In this document: piece by piece, positions 1-6,945 of the stretch
Layout: every line of letters starts with the position of its first letter
Numbering within the stretch: position 1 is the first letter of the stretch
Assembly (NCBI GenBank): GCA_964545665.1
Contig: CAZJGF010000050.1
Location: forward strand, 1-10,906
DNA from: CAZJGF01 sp964545665
Lineage (GTDB): Bacteria; Chloroflexota; Dehalococcoidia; GIF9; AB-539-J10
Direction of reading: 5' to 3'
DNA length: 10,906 bases
The notes under the pieces: model-generated
Database searches by the model: none
Seen by the model: only the letters and a program-made list of their open reading frames with translations
What the model was told of the DNA's origin: nothing
Translations under genes and position numbers: made by a program

Positions 1-155
1 TTCAGCATGGTATCGCCACCTTTGATGGCAGATGCTTTATCCTTTCGGCAGCGCATACTAGGGAGGACATTGACCAAACAATATATACTTTGGGCGATTC
101 TCTCGACGCTATGTTTGCCGAGGGTACTCTGGGCAAAGCCTTGAGAGCGGGATGA
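1..155 (+). CDS. Class III aminotransferase, C-terminal end (partial)
   Basis: The 5' end lies outside the window; the visible frame starts at base 3 and ends at TGA 153-155. The residues read HGIATFDGRCFILSAAHT followed by REDIDQTIYTLGDSLDAMF. An S-x-AHT-x-EDID-x-T block followed by a final helix is typical of the C-terminus of PLP-dependent class III aminotransferases, especially the glutamate-1-semialdehyde 2,1-aminomutase group. The catalytic lysine and the PLP site would lie upstream, so substrate and exact subfamily cannot be read here. The stop codon overlaps the ATG of the next gene as ATGA, which suggests cotranscription and translational coupling with the corrinoid protein gene. A true haem-pathway GSA aminomutase is possible, but the context favours a related aminotransferase in a C1 or methylamine-type cluster. 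That last point is inference. Confidence 0.7.
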   Translation, partial: QHGIATFDGRCFILSAAHTREDIDQTIYTLGDSLDAMFAEGTLGKALRAG

Positions 156-838
156 GTTGTCCACCGGGTAAAAATAGTGAATGCGAGGAGGTTTCCCCAT
201 TGGAAAGCTACTTAGGCACTATCTCCCTGGCTGTGGAAAAGGGAGATGATAAGCAGACTGGCAATATAGTCAGGAAAGCACTCGCCAGCCGCGTGCCACC
301 ACTGGATATTCTACAGAAGGGTCTCGTGCCTGGCATACAAGCCTTGGGAAAGCTATTCAAAGACGGGCAGGCGTATCTTCCTGAGATATTAATCTCATGT
401 CGGGCCATGGATCGTGGCGTCGAGGAACTGAAACCGTATCTCGCCGGTACAGATATCCATAACAAGGGAACAGTAGTTTTGGGAACCGTAGAAGGCGATC
501 TCCATGACATCGGGAAGAAGCTTGTCAGGTTGATGTTAGAATGCAACGGCTTCAGAGTAGAAGACCTGGGTGTGGACGTATCCGCCGATTCCTTTGTCAG
601 TGCAGCACACGAGCACAGCGCCAACATCGTGGGCATGTCAACTCTGCTCACCATAACAATGCCCTATATGTCAAAGGTTATCAACGCTCTGGAACAGGCT
701 GGCCTGAGACACAAGGTGAAAATAATGATAGGCGGTGCCCCGGTTACCCGTGAGTTCGCCGATGAAATAGCTGCTGAGGGGTTCGCTGAAGACTGTGTAT
801 CCGCAGTGGACGAAGCCACACGCCTGATGAAACTTTAG
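152..838 (+). CDS. Corrinoid (cobalamin-binding) methyltransferase carrier protein
   Basis: This is a corrinoid protein of the MtaC/MtbC/MttC type. It carries a methyl group on cobalt between a substrate methyltransferase and an acceptor methyltransferase, in the cytoplasm. Residues about 17-100 form the helical B12-binding-2 cap. Residues about 105-228 form the Rossmann-like B12 domain with the base-off motif D116-L-H118-D-I-G121 (His118 as the lower cobalt ligand), the S163-x-L165 motif in GMSTLLT, and GG at 194-195. The length of 228 aa is slightly long for the family (usually about 210). The ATG at 152 overlaps the upstream stop, but a TTG codon at 200 has a strong GAGGAGG (185-191) 8 nt upstream and would give 212 aa, a more typical length; either start is possible. 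The Cys-containing residues 1-16 may therefore not be translated. The substrate is unknown. Confidence 0.9.
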   Translation: MSCPPGKNSECEEVSPLESYLGTISLAVEKGDDKQTGNIVRKALASRVPPLDILQKGLVPGIQALGKLFKDGQAYLPEILISCRAMDRGVEELKPYLAGTDIHNKGTVVLGTVEGDLHDIGKKLVRLMLECNGFRVEDLGVDVSADSFVSAAHEHSANIVGMSTLLTITMPYMSKVINALEQAGLRHKVKIMIGGAPVTREFADEIAAEGFAEDCVSAVDEATRLMKL

Positions 839-840
839 TA

Positions 841-846
841 GGGAGG
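841..846 (+). promoter_or_regulatory. Shine-Dalgarno of the UroD-like gene
   Basis: GGGAGG lies 5 nt before the ATG at 852, inside the 13-nt gap after the corrinoid gene. It fixes the start of the downstream gene. Confidence 0.8.
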
Positions 847-851
847 CACAG

Positions 852-2027
852 ATGGGTATTTCAAATAGAGAACGGTTCTTGGCTATCTGCCGATTTGAGA
901 GACCGGGTGACTTATGCCTGCTGACTCCCTACATCAATGACTTCTGGCCTGAAACGCTGGAGCTGTGGGTCAAGCAGGGTGCTCCCGAGGAGATATTAGA
1001 TAGTCGCTTTCGCCGGGCTTACTTCCAATTCGACCACATACGCATACTACGTGAAATAAAATTGGGTATATACTCAGATAGGAAACTCGACATCTGTGGA
1101 GCTGCCTACGTTTACGAAATCCCGCCCATAGTTCCCCCTTACCAGCCCAGGCTCATCTCGGAAGATGAGCATACCATTACCCTGATAAACGAGGGCGGCC
1201 AGAAGGTCAGGGTTTTTAAGGACAGCCCCCAGAAGATGCCCATGTTCCTGGATCACCCGGTCAAGGACAGGGCTTCCTGGGAAGAGTATAAGAAGAGGCT
1301 CGATCCAGATACCCCCGAGCGATGGCCTTCCGATTGGGATGCCTACGTTCAGAAGATGAACAGCCGAGACGAGCCAACGATGTTAAATGTGGGCAGCTTC
1401 TTCGGCTTCCTTCGGGAATGGATGGGGCTCGAAAGTCTACTCTATATGTTCTATGATGACCCGAACTTGATAGAGGAAATGATGGATCAAATATGTTATC
1501 TGGAGACTGAGAGCATCAAACGCGTGGTAAAGGATGTGAGAGTCGACTCCGCCATGTTCTGGGAGGACATGGCCTTCAAGACCGGGCCACTGATCTCGCC
1601 TGACATGTTCCGGAAATTCATGATGCCCCGCTATCGGCAAGTCACCGACATGCTTCGGAGCAGCGGTGTTGACGTAATCTTTGTCGACAGCGACGGGAAT
1701 CTCAACGAGCTAATTCCCCTCTGGATAGAGTGTGGCATCAACAGCTTCTGGCCTTTAGAATGCGCCGCGGCAAACGATGCCGTTGCCCTGAGGAAGAAGT
1801 TCGGTCGCAACATAATATTGGGCGGCAATATAGACAAACGAGCACTTCTGAAAGGAAAGAATGCTATACGCCAGGAAATCATGTCCAAGGTGCCGCTTCT
1901 ATTGGAATCAGGTGGCTACTTCCCATCCGTGGACCACTTCGTGCCGCCTGATGTGACATGGGAGAACTACCGCTACTTCATCAATAACCTGCGGGAAGTT
2001 GCTGGACTTAGCAAACTGCCCGAATAA
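852..2027 (+). CDS. Uroporphyrinogen decarboxylase-fold (URO-D family) protein, probable corrinoid-linked methyltransferase
   Basis: A 391-aa member of the URO-D superfamily (TIM barrel), which includes haem-pathway HemE and the methyltransferases MtaA, MtbA and CmuA. Family blocks are visible: EDMAFKTGPLISPDMFRKF (about 239-256), VDSDGN (278-283), GINSFWPLE (295-303), LGGNIDKRAL (323-332) and the C-terminal DHFVPPDVTWENY (361-373). The last two are typical of the non-HemE branch. The H-x-C zinc motif of MtaA/MtbA is absent: the equivalent strand reads V-D-S-D-G-N. This argues against a thiol-activating CoM methyltransferase. Lying 13 nt after a corrinoid protein gene, it most likely acts with that protein, either taking a methyl group from a substrate or passing it on; which one cannot be told. 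A HemE role is unlikely given the sequence blocks and context. It converges on tyrA with a 7-nt gap. Confidence 0.85.
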   Translation: MGISNRERFLAICRFERPGDLCLLTPYINDFWPETLELWVKQGAPEEILDSRFRRAYFQFDHIRILREIKLGIYSDRKLDICGAAYVYEIPPIVPPYQPRLISEDEHTITLINEGGQKVRVFKDSPQKMPMFLDHPVKDRASWEEYKKRLDPDTPERWPSDWDAYVQKMNSRDEPTMLNVGSFFGFLREWMGLESLLYMFYDDPNLIEEMMDQICYLETESIKRVVKDVRVDSAMFWEDMAFKTGPLISPDMFRKFMMPRYRQVTDMLRSSGVDVIFVDSDGNLNELIPLWIECGINSFWPLECAAANDAVALRKKFGRNIILGGNIDKRALLKGKNAIRQEIMSKVPLLLESGGYFPSVDHFVPPDVTWENYRYFINNLREVAGLSKLPE

Positions 2028-2034
2028 GTAACCT

Positions 2035-2922
2035 TCATAACCCTTCCACCATCTTGTACATATCTTCGTAAGCCTTCCCAAAATCAGAGTTAGCTTTCTC
2101 AAGCCTGTCCCTCAGGATGTTCGCTCTCTGGATAAATCTTTGCTTATCTTTATCTTTCACCAGCCCTTCCCACTCTTTTGCTTTGCTTCGAAACAGGTCT
2201 TCAATTTCTACCATATCAGGCAAGCTCATCTGTAAGGAGGCATAAAGCTCAGGGTCTTCCGAAACAACACTCTCTGCCAGCATTAGCAACAGTTTATAGG
2301 TGCTGCCGCTAATCGCCCTCGTTAGCTTCAACTTGTCAAAGCTTAGCAGCGTATCAGCCGAAACCATAGCAATGAAAGAAGGCAGCCCGAGTATTATGGT
2401 CATCATCTCGTCATGTTCACGGGGAGTCATCAGAGTAACCCTGGCCCCTCTAGTTTCCAGATATTGCCTTATTTCTTGAGCCAGAGCTGTTTCATCCTCA
2501 CTGGTGGGTGTCAGAATAAAATTCTTATTGCTAACATCCTTGGCACCAGGGCCAAACATCGGATGCGCACCCAGCACTGATCCCGCTCTTATGTACTTGT
2601 GCATTACTTCTACTGGGAACACCTTGACGGATGTAATATCTATGATAACCTGTCCAGAATGTATATGGGGATGGATTTGTTCCACAACCTCCTCAAAGCT
2701 ATCTATGGGCACTGATATCAAAACCGCGTCAGCACTCCTAACTGCCTCCACGTTGGACATGGTTTCAACGGCTAGCTGCTTCCTGGCCTCCAATAGCTTT
2801 TCCCTGTTGCTATCTGTTATTGCCACCTCCCTGCCATCCCTTAATAAGAAATTAGCAAACCATCGCCCCATTTTCCCAGCCCCACCAATTATCGCTATTC
2901 TCTTCGCCTGGTTCATCACCAT
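2035..2922 (-). CDS. tyrA: Prephenate dehydrogenase
   Basis: NAD(P)-dependent oxidative decarboxylation of prephenate to 4-hydroxyphenylpyruvate, the committed step to tyrosine. From ATG at 2922 it is 295 aa. Numbered from there, the Rossmann GGAGKMG loop is at 13-19, ITSVK (with the conserved Ser) at 96-100, HPMFGP (with the conserved His) at 120-125 and EHDEMM at about 169-174. The rest of the protein is the helical dimerisation domain. There is no fused chorismate mutase and no C-terminal ACT domain, so feedback by Tyr is not evident here. The ATG shares one base with the pheA stop (TGATG) and has a GGGGGAGGA Shine-Dalgarno about 9 nt upstream, which favours it over the ATG at 2916. That Shine-Dalgarno lies inside a repeat relic. 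This is the last gene of the operon. No terminator is evident after it, since the 7-nt gap leads straight into the convergent gene. Confidence 0.93.
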   Translation of the reverse strand: MVMNQAKRIAIIGGAGKMGRWFANFLLRDGREVAITDSNREKLLEARKQLAVETMSNVEAVRSADAVLISVPIDSFEEVVEQIHPHIHSGQVIIDITSVKVFPVEVMHKYIRAGSVLGAHPMFGPGAKDVSNKNFILTPTSEDETALAQEIRQYLETRGARVTLMTPREHDEMMTIILGLPSFIAMVSADTLLSFDKLKLTRAISGSTYKLLLMLAESVVSEDPELYASLQMSLPDMVEIEDLFRSKAKEWEGLVKDKDKQRFIQRANILRDRLEKANSDFGKAYEDMYKMVEGL

Positions 2923-4034
2923 CAACCTATTCCTCCCCCTCCAGGAGAGAGGTTAGGTGAGGGGGGCTTTGCCTTAGGATACGAACCCAATACCTTTACG
3001 AACAGTGAAGTCCTCTCCAAATTCTTCAAAGCCTCTTCCAATGCTTTACCATCTCGATGTCCCTCGCAATCCAGATAGAAATTGTATTCCCATGGCTTCT
3101 GTCTAGTAGGTCTTGACTCAAGCTTGGTTAAGTTGATATTTCTGATAGCAAATTTCCTAAGAGCTTTATACAGTGCCCCTGGCTCCTCCTTCACCGAAAA
3201 GACTATGGAGGTCTTATCATAACCCGAGGGTGGGCAATCTTGCTTGGACAAAACAAAAAACCTGGTGAAATTATTTGGGTTGTCCTCTATCCCCTCAGCA
3301 AGGATTTTCATCCCATAGATTTCGGCAGCCCTGGCGCTGGCGATAGCAGCACCATCTGCCATTCCCTTCTCCCTTATCATTCTTACACTACCGGCCGTAT
3401 CATAGCTGGGGATTAACTCACAGCCCAGATGCTTCAAGAAAGCCCGGCATTGAGCTAGAGCCTGCGGATGTGAATAGACTCTCTTTATGGAATCCAGGCG
3501 CGCCCCCGGATTGGCTATTAGACAATGGACAACTCGAAGCTCCATCTCGCCGCATACCCTGAGCGGCGAATCCAGAAGCAGGTCATATACTCTGCTTATG
3601 CTTCCCTCCAATGAGTTCTCAACAGGCACAATCCCAAATCCCACTTCCCTATTCTCCACCGCCTTGAACACATCGTCGAAGCTCTCATAAGGCTGTATTT
3701 GAACTGAAGGCCCGAAAAAGTTAAAAGCTGCTTCCTCACTATAGGCACCAATTTCACCTTGGAAAGCAACCTTTACTTGCTGTTGTACCTCCCTACACAC
3801 AGTCACTATCTGTTTATAAATAATTTCCACGTCTTCCTGGCTTATACTCTCATCCCTAGCAATATCCTTGACTTTTTCCAAGACTGCCTTTTCCCTTGGC
3901 CAGTCCTCAACTTGTATTCCTTGTCTCCCTTTTTCCCTGCCTATTTCTGCGGCAATCCTTACCCTCTCAGCTACAAGTTTAACTATCTGGGTATCAGTTT
4001 CATCTATTTTCCTTCTCAAATCTTCTAAGCTCAT
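2922..4034 (-). CDS. pheA: Bifunctional chorismate mutase / prephenate dehydratase (P-protein)
   Basis: Converts chorismate to prephenate and then to phenylpyruvate for phenylalanine synthesis. It is 370 aa. Residues 1-85 are an all-helical AroQ chorismate mutase (starting SLEDLRRKIDETD). Residues about 87-265 are the prephenate dehydratase with PVENSLEGS (137-145), YSHPQALAQC (187-196) and the catalytic NFTRF (255-259). Residues about 270-352 are an ACT domain with GALYKAL (286-292) and ESRP (306-309), the Phe-binding motifs, so allosteric inhibition by Phe is expected. An in-frame upstream ATG at 4133 would add 33 unrelated residues inside aroC. The ATG at 4034 is chosen because the mutase begins there and because it overlaps the aroC stop as ATGA. 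The C-terminus is odd: residues from about 355 (KAKPPSP then NLSPGGGGIG) are encoded by a palindromic repeat relic. This is the only chorismate mutase visible in the operon. Confidence 0.94.
   Translation of the reverse strand: MSLEDLRRKIDETDTQIVKLVAERVRIAAEIGREKGRQGIQVEDWPREKAVLEKVKDIARDESISQEDVEIIYKQIVTVCREVQQQVKVAFQGEIGAYSEEAAFNFFGPSVQIQPYESFDDVFKAVENREVGFGIVPVENSLEGSISRVYDLLLDSPLRVCGEMELRVVHCLIANPGARLDSIKRVYSHPQALAQCRAFLKHLGCELIPSYDTAGSVRMIREKGMADGAAIASARAAEIYGMKILAEGIEDNPNNFTRFFVLSKQDCPPSGYDKTSIVFSVKEEPGALYKALRKFAIRNINLTKLESRPTRQKPWEYNFYLDCEGHRDGKALEEALKNLERTSLFVKVLGSYPKAKPPSPNLSPGGGGIG
2930..2966. repeat. Degenerate palindromic repeat across the pheA/tyrA junction
   Basis: On the minus strand this reads CCCCCCTCACCTAACC, then CTCTCTCCTGG, then AGGGGGAGGAAT. 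A CTC-rich arm, a short centre and a GAG-rich arm give an imperfect hairpin (pairs interrupted by A/C mismatches). Its start (CCTCACC) and its CTCTCC/GGAG core match the much better preserved repeat at 10700-10751, so I take it as a decayed member of the same family. It encodes the final residues of PheA and supplies the Shine-Dalgarno of tyrA. Confidence 0.6.
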
Positions 4035-5122
4035 TTTAATACCCCCGGTATAATCCCTGCTCTCATAGCAAAATCGCAAAGAATCACCTCCGTCATAGCT
4101 TCCACAACTGGCACCACCCTGGGAACGATACAAACATCATGTCTTCCTCTGATTTCCAAGCTGTCACCTTCCATATTCTGCACATTTACCGTCTCCTGCA
4201 CCTTTGCCACAGATGGCGTTGGCTTGATGGCCACCCTGCCCACTATCGGCATACCATTACTTATACCGCCGAGTATGCCACCAGCGTTGTTAGTAACAGT
4301 AACTATCCTGCCGTTTCTAATAATAAACGCGTCATTATTCTCTGACCCTCTTTTTTCGGCAGAAGAGAAACCTGAGCCAAATTCCACCCCTTTAACTGCT
4401 GGAATAGCGAAAAGACCTTTAGCCAGATCCCCCTCTAGCGTGTCAAAGACTGGCTCGCCCAAGCCGACCGGCACATTGACTGCCACGCATTCTATTACCC
4501 CACCAATACTATCACCTTCCTGTCCAACCTTCTCGATTGCTCTGGACATAGCTTGGGCCGCTTTTGGGTCAGCACACCTGACCGAGTTCTTTTCAACATT
4601 CTTTCTTATTTCATCAAAGCCTTTTGGCTCAGCCTTTATCCCTCCTATTTCGACAGTATGAGCCAGGACTTCAATGCCAACCAAATTGAGCAACTTCTTA
4701 GCTACTGCTCCAGCCATAACAAAAGGGGCGGTGATTCTTCCTGAGAACCTGCCTCCACCTCTAAAATCATTAAACCCTCCATATTTCATGAAGGCGGTAT
4801 AATCAGCGTGACCCGGTCTAGGCAAGAACCTTACCTTTTCATACTCACTGGAATCCACATCCTTATTCCATGCTAGCAAACACATAGGAGCACCAGTGGT
4901 CCGTCCATTGAAGACGCCGGACAAAATCTCAACCACATCTTCCTCCACCCTTCTTGTGGCTCCCATTCCAGCCCCTGGCTTCCTTCTATCTACCTCCCTT
5001 TGAATATCCTCCTCAGTGATAGCCAAGCCCGCCGGACACCCACCAACGATGATTCCCACACATCTGCTGTGACTTTCACCAAAGCTTGTTATGGTAAAAA
5101 ACTTGCCTAGACTATCTCCCAT
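4031..5122 (-). CDS. aroC: Chorismate synthase
   Basis: The seventh shikimate step: anti-1,4-elimination of phosphate from EPSP to give chorismate, using reduced FMN. It is 363 aa, normal for the family. Conserved blocks seen in order are SFGESHS (13-19), RPGHADY (102-108), RGGGRFSGR (121-129), GDSIGG (203-208), GVEFGSGF (245-252), NNAGGILGGISNG (278-290), IKPTPSV (299-305) and RHDVCIVPR (327-335). These cover the FMN and EPSP sites, including the two conserved His (H18 and H105) and several Arg. The FMN reductase that many anaerobes need for this step is not encoded here. It overlaps aroA by 11 nt at its start and pheA by 4 nt (ATGA) at its end, so it is translationally coupled both ways. 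The upstream Shine-Dalgarno (AGGGTG within aroA) is weak. Confidence 0.96.
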   Translation of the reverse strand: MGDSLGKFFTITSFGESHSRCVGIIVGGCPAGLAITEEDIQREVDRRKPGAGMGATRRVEEDVVEILSGVFNGRTTGAPMCLLAWNKDVDSSEYEKVRFLPRPGHADYTAFMKYGGFNDFRGGGRFSGRITAPFVMAGAVAKKLLNLVGIEVLAHTVEIGGIKAEPKGFDEIRKNVEKNSVRCADPKAAQAMSRAIEKVGQEGDSIGGVIECVAVNVPVGLGEPVFDTLEGDLAKGLFAIPAVKGVEFGSGFSSAEKRGSENNDAFIIRNGRIVTVTNNAGGILGGISNGMPIVGRVAIKPTPSVAKVQETVNVQNMEGDSLEIRGRHDVCIVPRVVPVVEAMTEVILCDFAMRAGIIPGVLK

Positions 5123-6386
5123 TTATCTTCACCCTGCCCCCTACACCTTTCATAGCATCCCAAAATTGCGGGAAGGTCTTCGAAACACACTCAGCATCAT
5201 TTATTACTGTCTCTCCAGCTACCGAGCCAAGTATACCAAAGGCCATGGCGATGCGGTGGTCATCCCAGACATCTATAACTGAGCCTTTCGGTTCGGCGCC
5301 AACAATGGTCAATCTATTCTTCTCCTCGGTGACTTTGATACCCATCCTTCCCAGTCCCTCGCCCAGGGCAGCAACCCTGTTTGATTCCTTTATTCGTGCC
5401 CTTTCTATTCCAGTGAACTCGCTCGCTCCGTCCGCTGCTGCTGCCAAGACTGCCATAGTAGGTAAGAGGTCTATGCAGTTGGATACATCGGCTTGTATGG
5501 CATTCAACCTCGACTTCCTCACTACGACTGAATTCTTATGTAACTCGACCGAAGCACCCATATCTCTTAAGAAATCCAATATCATCTTGTCGCCTTGCAG
5601 GCTCTCAAGATTTAGATTTTCTACCTCTATCTCTCCACAAAGAGCTCCCAATGCCAAGAAGTACGACGCTGAGGACCAATCCCCTTCCACCTGATACTTG
5701 ATTGGTCTATATGCCTGCTTTGATACTGCAAATCCTCCAGAGTCTTCCGCTTGCCCTCCCACATTTACCCCAAACTCCCTAAGGCAGTCTACGGTCATCA
5801 GCACAAAAGGTTTTGATTCCAGAGAAGTGCTCAGTCTGATCCTGATTCCGTCTTCAGCAAAGGGGGCTATGAACAATAACGCCGATATAAACTGAGAACT
5901 TATGTCACCAGGTAGTTCAACCACTCCACCTCTTAATGTACCTCCATTAACAACCACCGGAGGTCCTTCACTATGTTCAGGGCATGAACAATTCACTCCC
6001 AGTTGTCTAAGCGCTCGGACCAACGGCTTGATGGGCCTCTTTGAAAGACTAGGACCGGCGACTAGTCGGCACTCCCCTGGAATCAGTGAACTGATAGCAG
6101 TCATAAACCTCAAGGTGGCCGCAGATTCACCACAGAACAATTCTCCACTTGGCTCATGAAACTCTCCCCCGGTAACTTGCCAGAAATCGCCACTCTGTCG
6201 GATGTGAATTCCAACCTTACGCAACACACCTAGGGAAGCTTCAGTATCATCTGAGCTAAGGGGATATACTAGCTCACTTTTGCCCCTTGCTAGGGCAGCG
6301 CACATCAGCCCGCGGATGGTGTAACTCTTTGAAGAAGGGGCTCTCACGCCTCCTTTGACTTCGCTTTTATGAATTGAAACTTTCAT
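5112..6386 (-). CDS. aroA: 5-enolpyruvylshikimate-3-phosphate (EPSP) synthase
   Basis: The sixth step: joins PEP to shikimate-3-phosphate. It is 424 aa. Substrate-binding residues by E. coli equivalence are K20, S21 and R25 (KSYTIR), SSQ 163-165 and R117. The catalytic acids are D306 (CIDLLPT) and E334 (RIKESNR), with the same 28-residue spacing as E. coli D313 and E341. DDHR (375-378) and K403 (SKTF) follow. The PEP/glyphosate loop reads C85-G-E-S-A-A-T-L-R93-F94: Ala89 replaces E. coli Gly96, Ala90 replaces Thr97 and Phe94 replaces Pro101. This suggests reduced glyphosate binding (inference). Residues about 135-142 (PEHSEGPP) come from an in-frame REP-like palindrome in a surface loop. The start overlaps aroK by 20 nt with a weak GAAGAAG upstream. 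Confidence 0.95.
   Translation of the reverse strand: MKVSIHKSEVKGGVRAPSSKSYTIRGLMCAALARGKSELVYPLSSDDTEASLGVLRKVGIHIRQSGDFWQVTGGEFHEPSGELFCGESAATLRFMTAISSLIPGECRLVAGPSLSKRPIKPLVRALRQLGVNCSCPEHSEGPPVVVNGGTLRGGVVELPGDISSQFISALLFIAPFAEDGIRIRLSTSLESKPFVLMTVDCLREFGVNVGGQAEDSGGFAVSKQAYRPIKYQVEGDWSSASYFLALGALCGEIEVENLNLESLQGDKMILDFLRDMGASVELHKNSVVVRKSRLNAIQADVSNCIDLLPTMAVLAAAADGASEFTGIERARIKESNRVAALGEGLGRMGIKVTEEKNRLTIVGAEPKGSVIDVWDDHRIAMAFGILGSVAGETVINDAECVSKTFPQFWDAMKGVGGRVKINGR
5965..5981. repeat. Small REP-like palindrome inside aroA
   Basis: On the minus strand this reads CCTGAACATAGTGAAGG. CCT pairs with AGG and AC with GT around an ATA loop, separated by tandem G-A/A-G mismatches. That is the layout of the common CCTGA...GAAGG small repeats of bacterial genomes. 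It lies in frame in aroA, giving the residues P-E-H-S-E-G. I see only this one copy in the window, so assigning it to a repeat family is inference. Confidence 0.4.
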
Positions 6387-6945
6387 TCTTCTTCAATTCC
6401 ACTATTATTTGCTCCGCGACAGAATCAATATCCAATTTTGAAGTATCTATTGTTATATCGGCAGCCCGGTCGTAAAATGGCTTTCGGAATCTCAAAAGCT
6501 CTCGGATACTCCTGTTTAGCCGGGAGTGAGCCACCAAATCGTAGTGCCAGGGTTCACCCTCACCACTGTTGGATGTCTTAAGGAGTGGCCTTTCCTCTCC
6601 GCTGCCTGATACCCGCCTCAGGAGCACCCTCGGAGATGCAGTCAGGTAAACGATTATAGATTCATTTTTCAGCCTGTCGATATTTATTCTGTTGAGCACA
6701 ATCCCTCCACCACAAGCAATAACCAAATTCTTATATCTTGAGACCTCTTTGGTGACTTCAATCTCAAGCTCCCGAAAAGCCACTTCACCGTCCTGCTGGA
6801 ATATTTCAGGTATAGACTTTCCCATCCGCCGCTCAATCAGCAAGTCTAGCTCAACAAATTCCTTCCCTAGCCTCTTAGCCAGAACTTTGCCAACCACAGT
6901 TTTTCCTGCTCCCATAAACCCTATTAGAGCGATGCTAGCCTTCAT
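6367..6945 (-). CDS. aroK: Shikimate kinase
   Basis: The fifth step: ATP-dependent 3-phosphorylation of shikimate. It is 192 aa. The Walker A is G9-F-M-G-A-G-K15-T16. Shikimate ligands are D34, R58 and the G79-G-G81 loop, at the same numbers as in the Mycobacterium enzyme, with the lid arginine R119 (RPLL) and R154 (RFRKPFY). The protein is about 15-20 residues longer than the usual 170-175. The extra length lies in the lid region just after RPLL, around residues 123-143 (including GEGEPWHYDLVAH). It overlaps the end of aroE by 11 nt and has GGAGAGG just upstream of the ATG. The conserved ligands leave little doubt about function. The insertion should affect only lid closure, if anything. Confidence 0.93.
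   Translation of the reverse strand: MKASIALIGFMGAGKTVVGKVLAKRLGKEFVELDLLIERRMGKSIPEIFQQDGEVAFRELEIEVTKEVSRYKNLVIACGGGIVLNRINIDRLKNESIIVYLTASPRVLLRRVSGSGEERPLLKTSNSGEGEPWHYDLVAHSRLNRSIRELLRFRKPFYDRAADITIDTSKLDIDSVAEQIIVELKKNESFNS

Noticed and set aside
852..2027. HemE, haem-pathway uroporphyrinogen decarboxylase
   Set aside because: The C-terminal DHFVPPDV and LGGNIDKRAL blocks and the neighbouring corrinoid protein point to the methyltransferase branch, and typical HemE N-terminal motifs are not seen.
4035..4133. N-terminal extension of PheA starting at the ATG at 4133
   Set aside because: The extra 33 residues read through the end of aroC in another frame and match no family. The chorismate mutase domain starts right at ATG 4034, which overlaps the aroC stop as ATGA.
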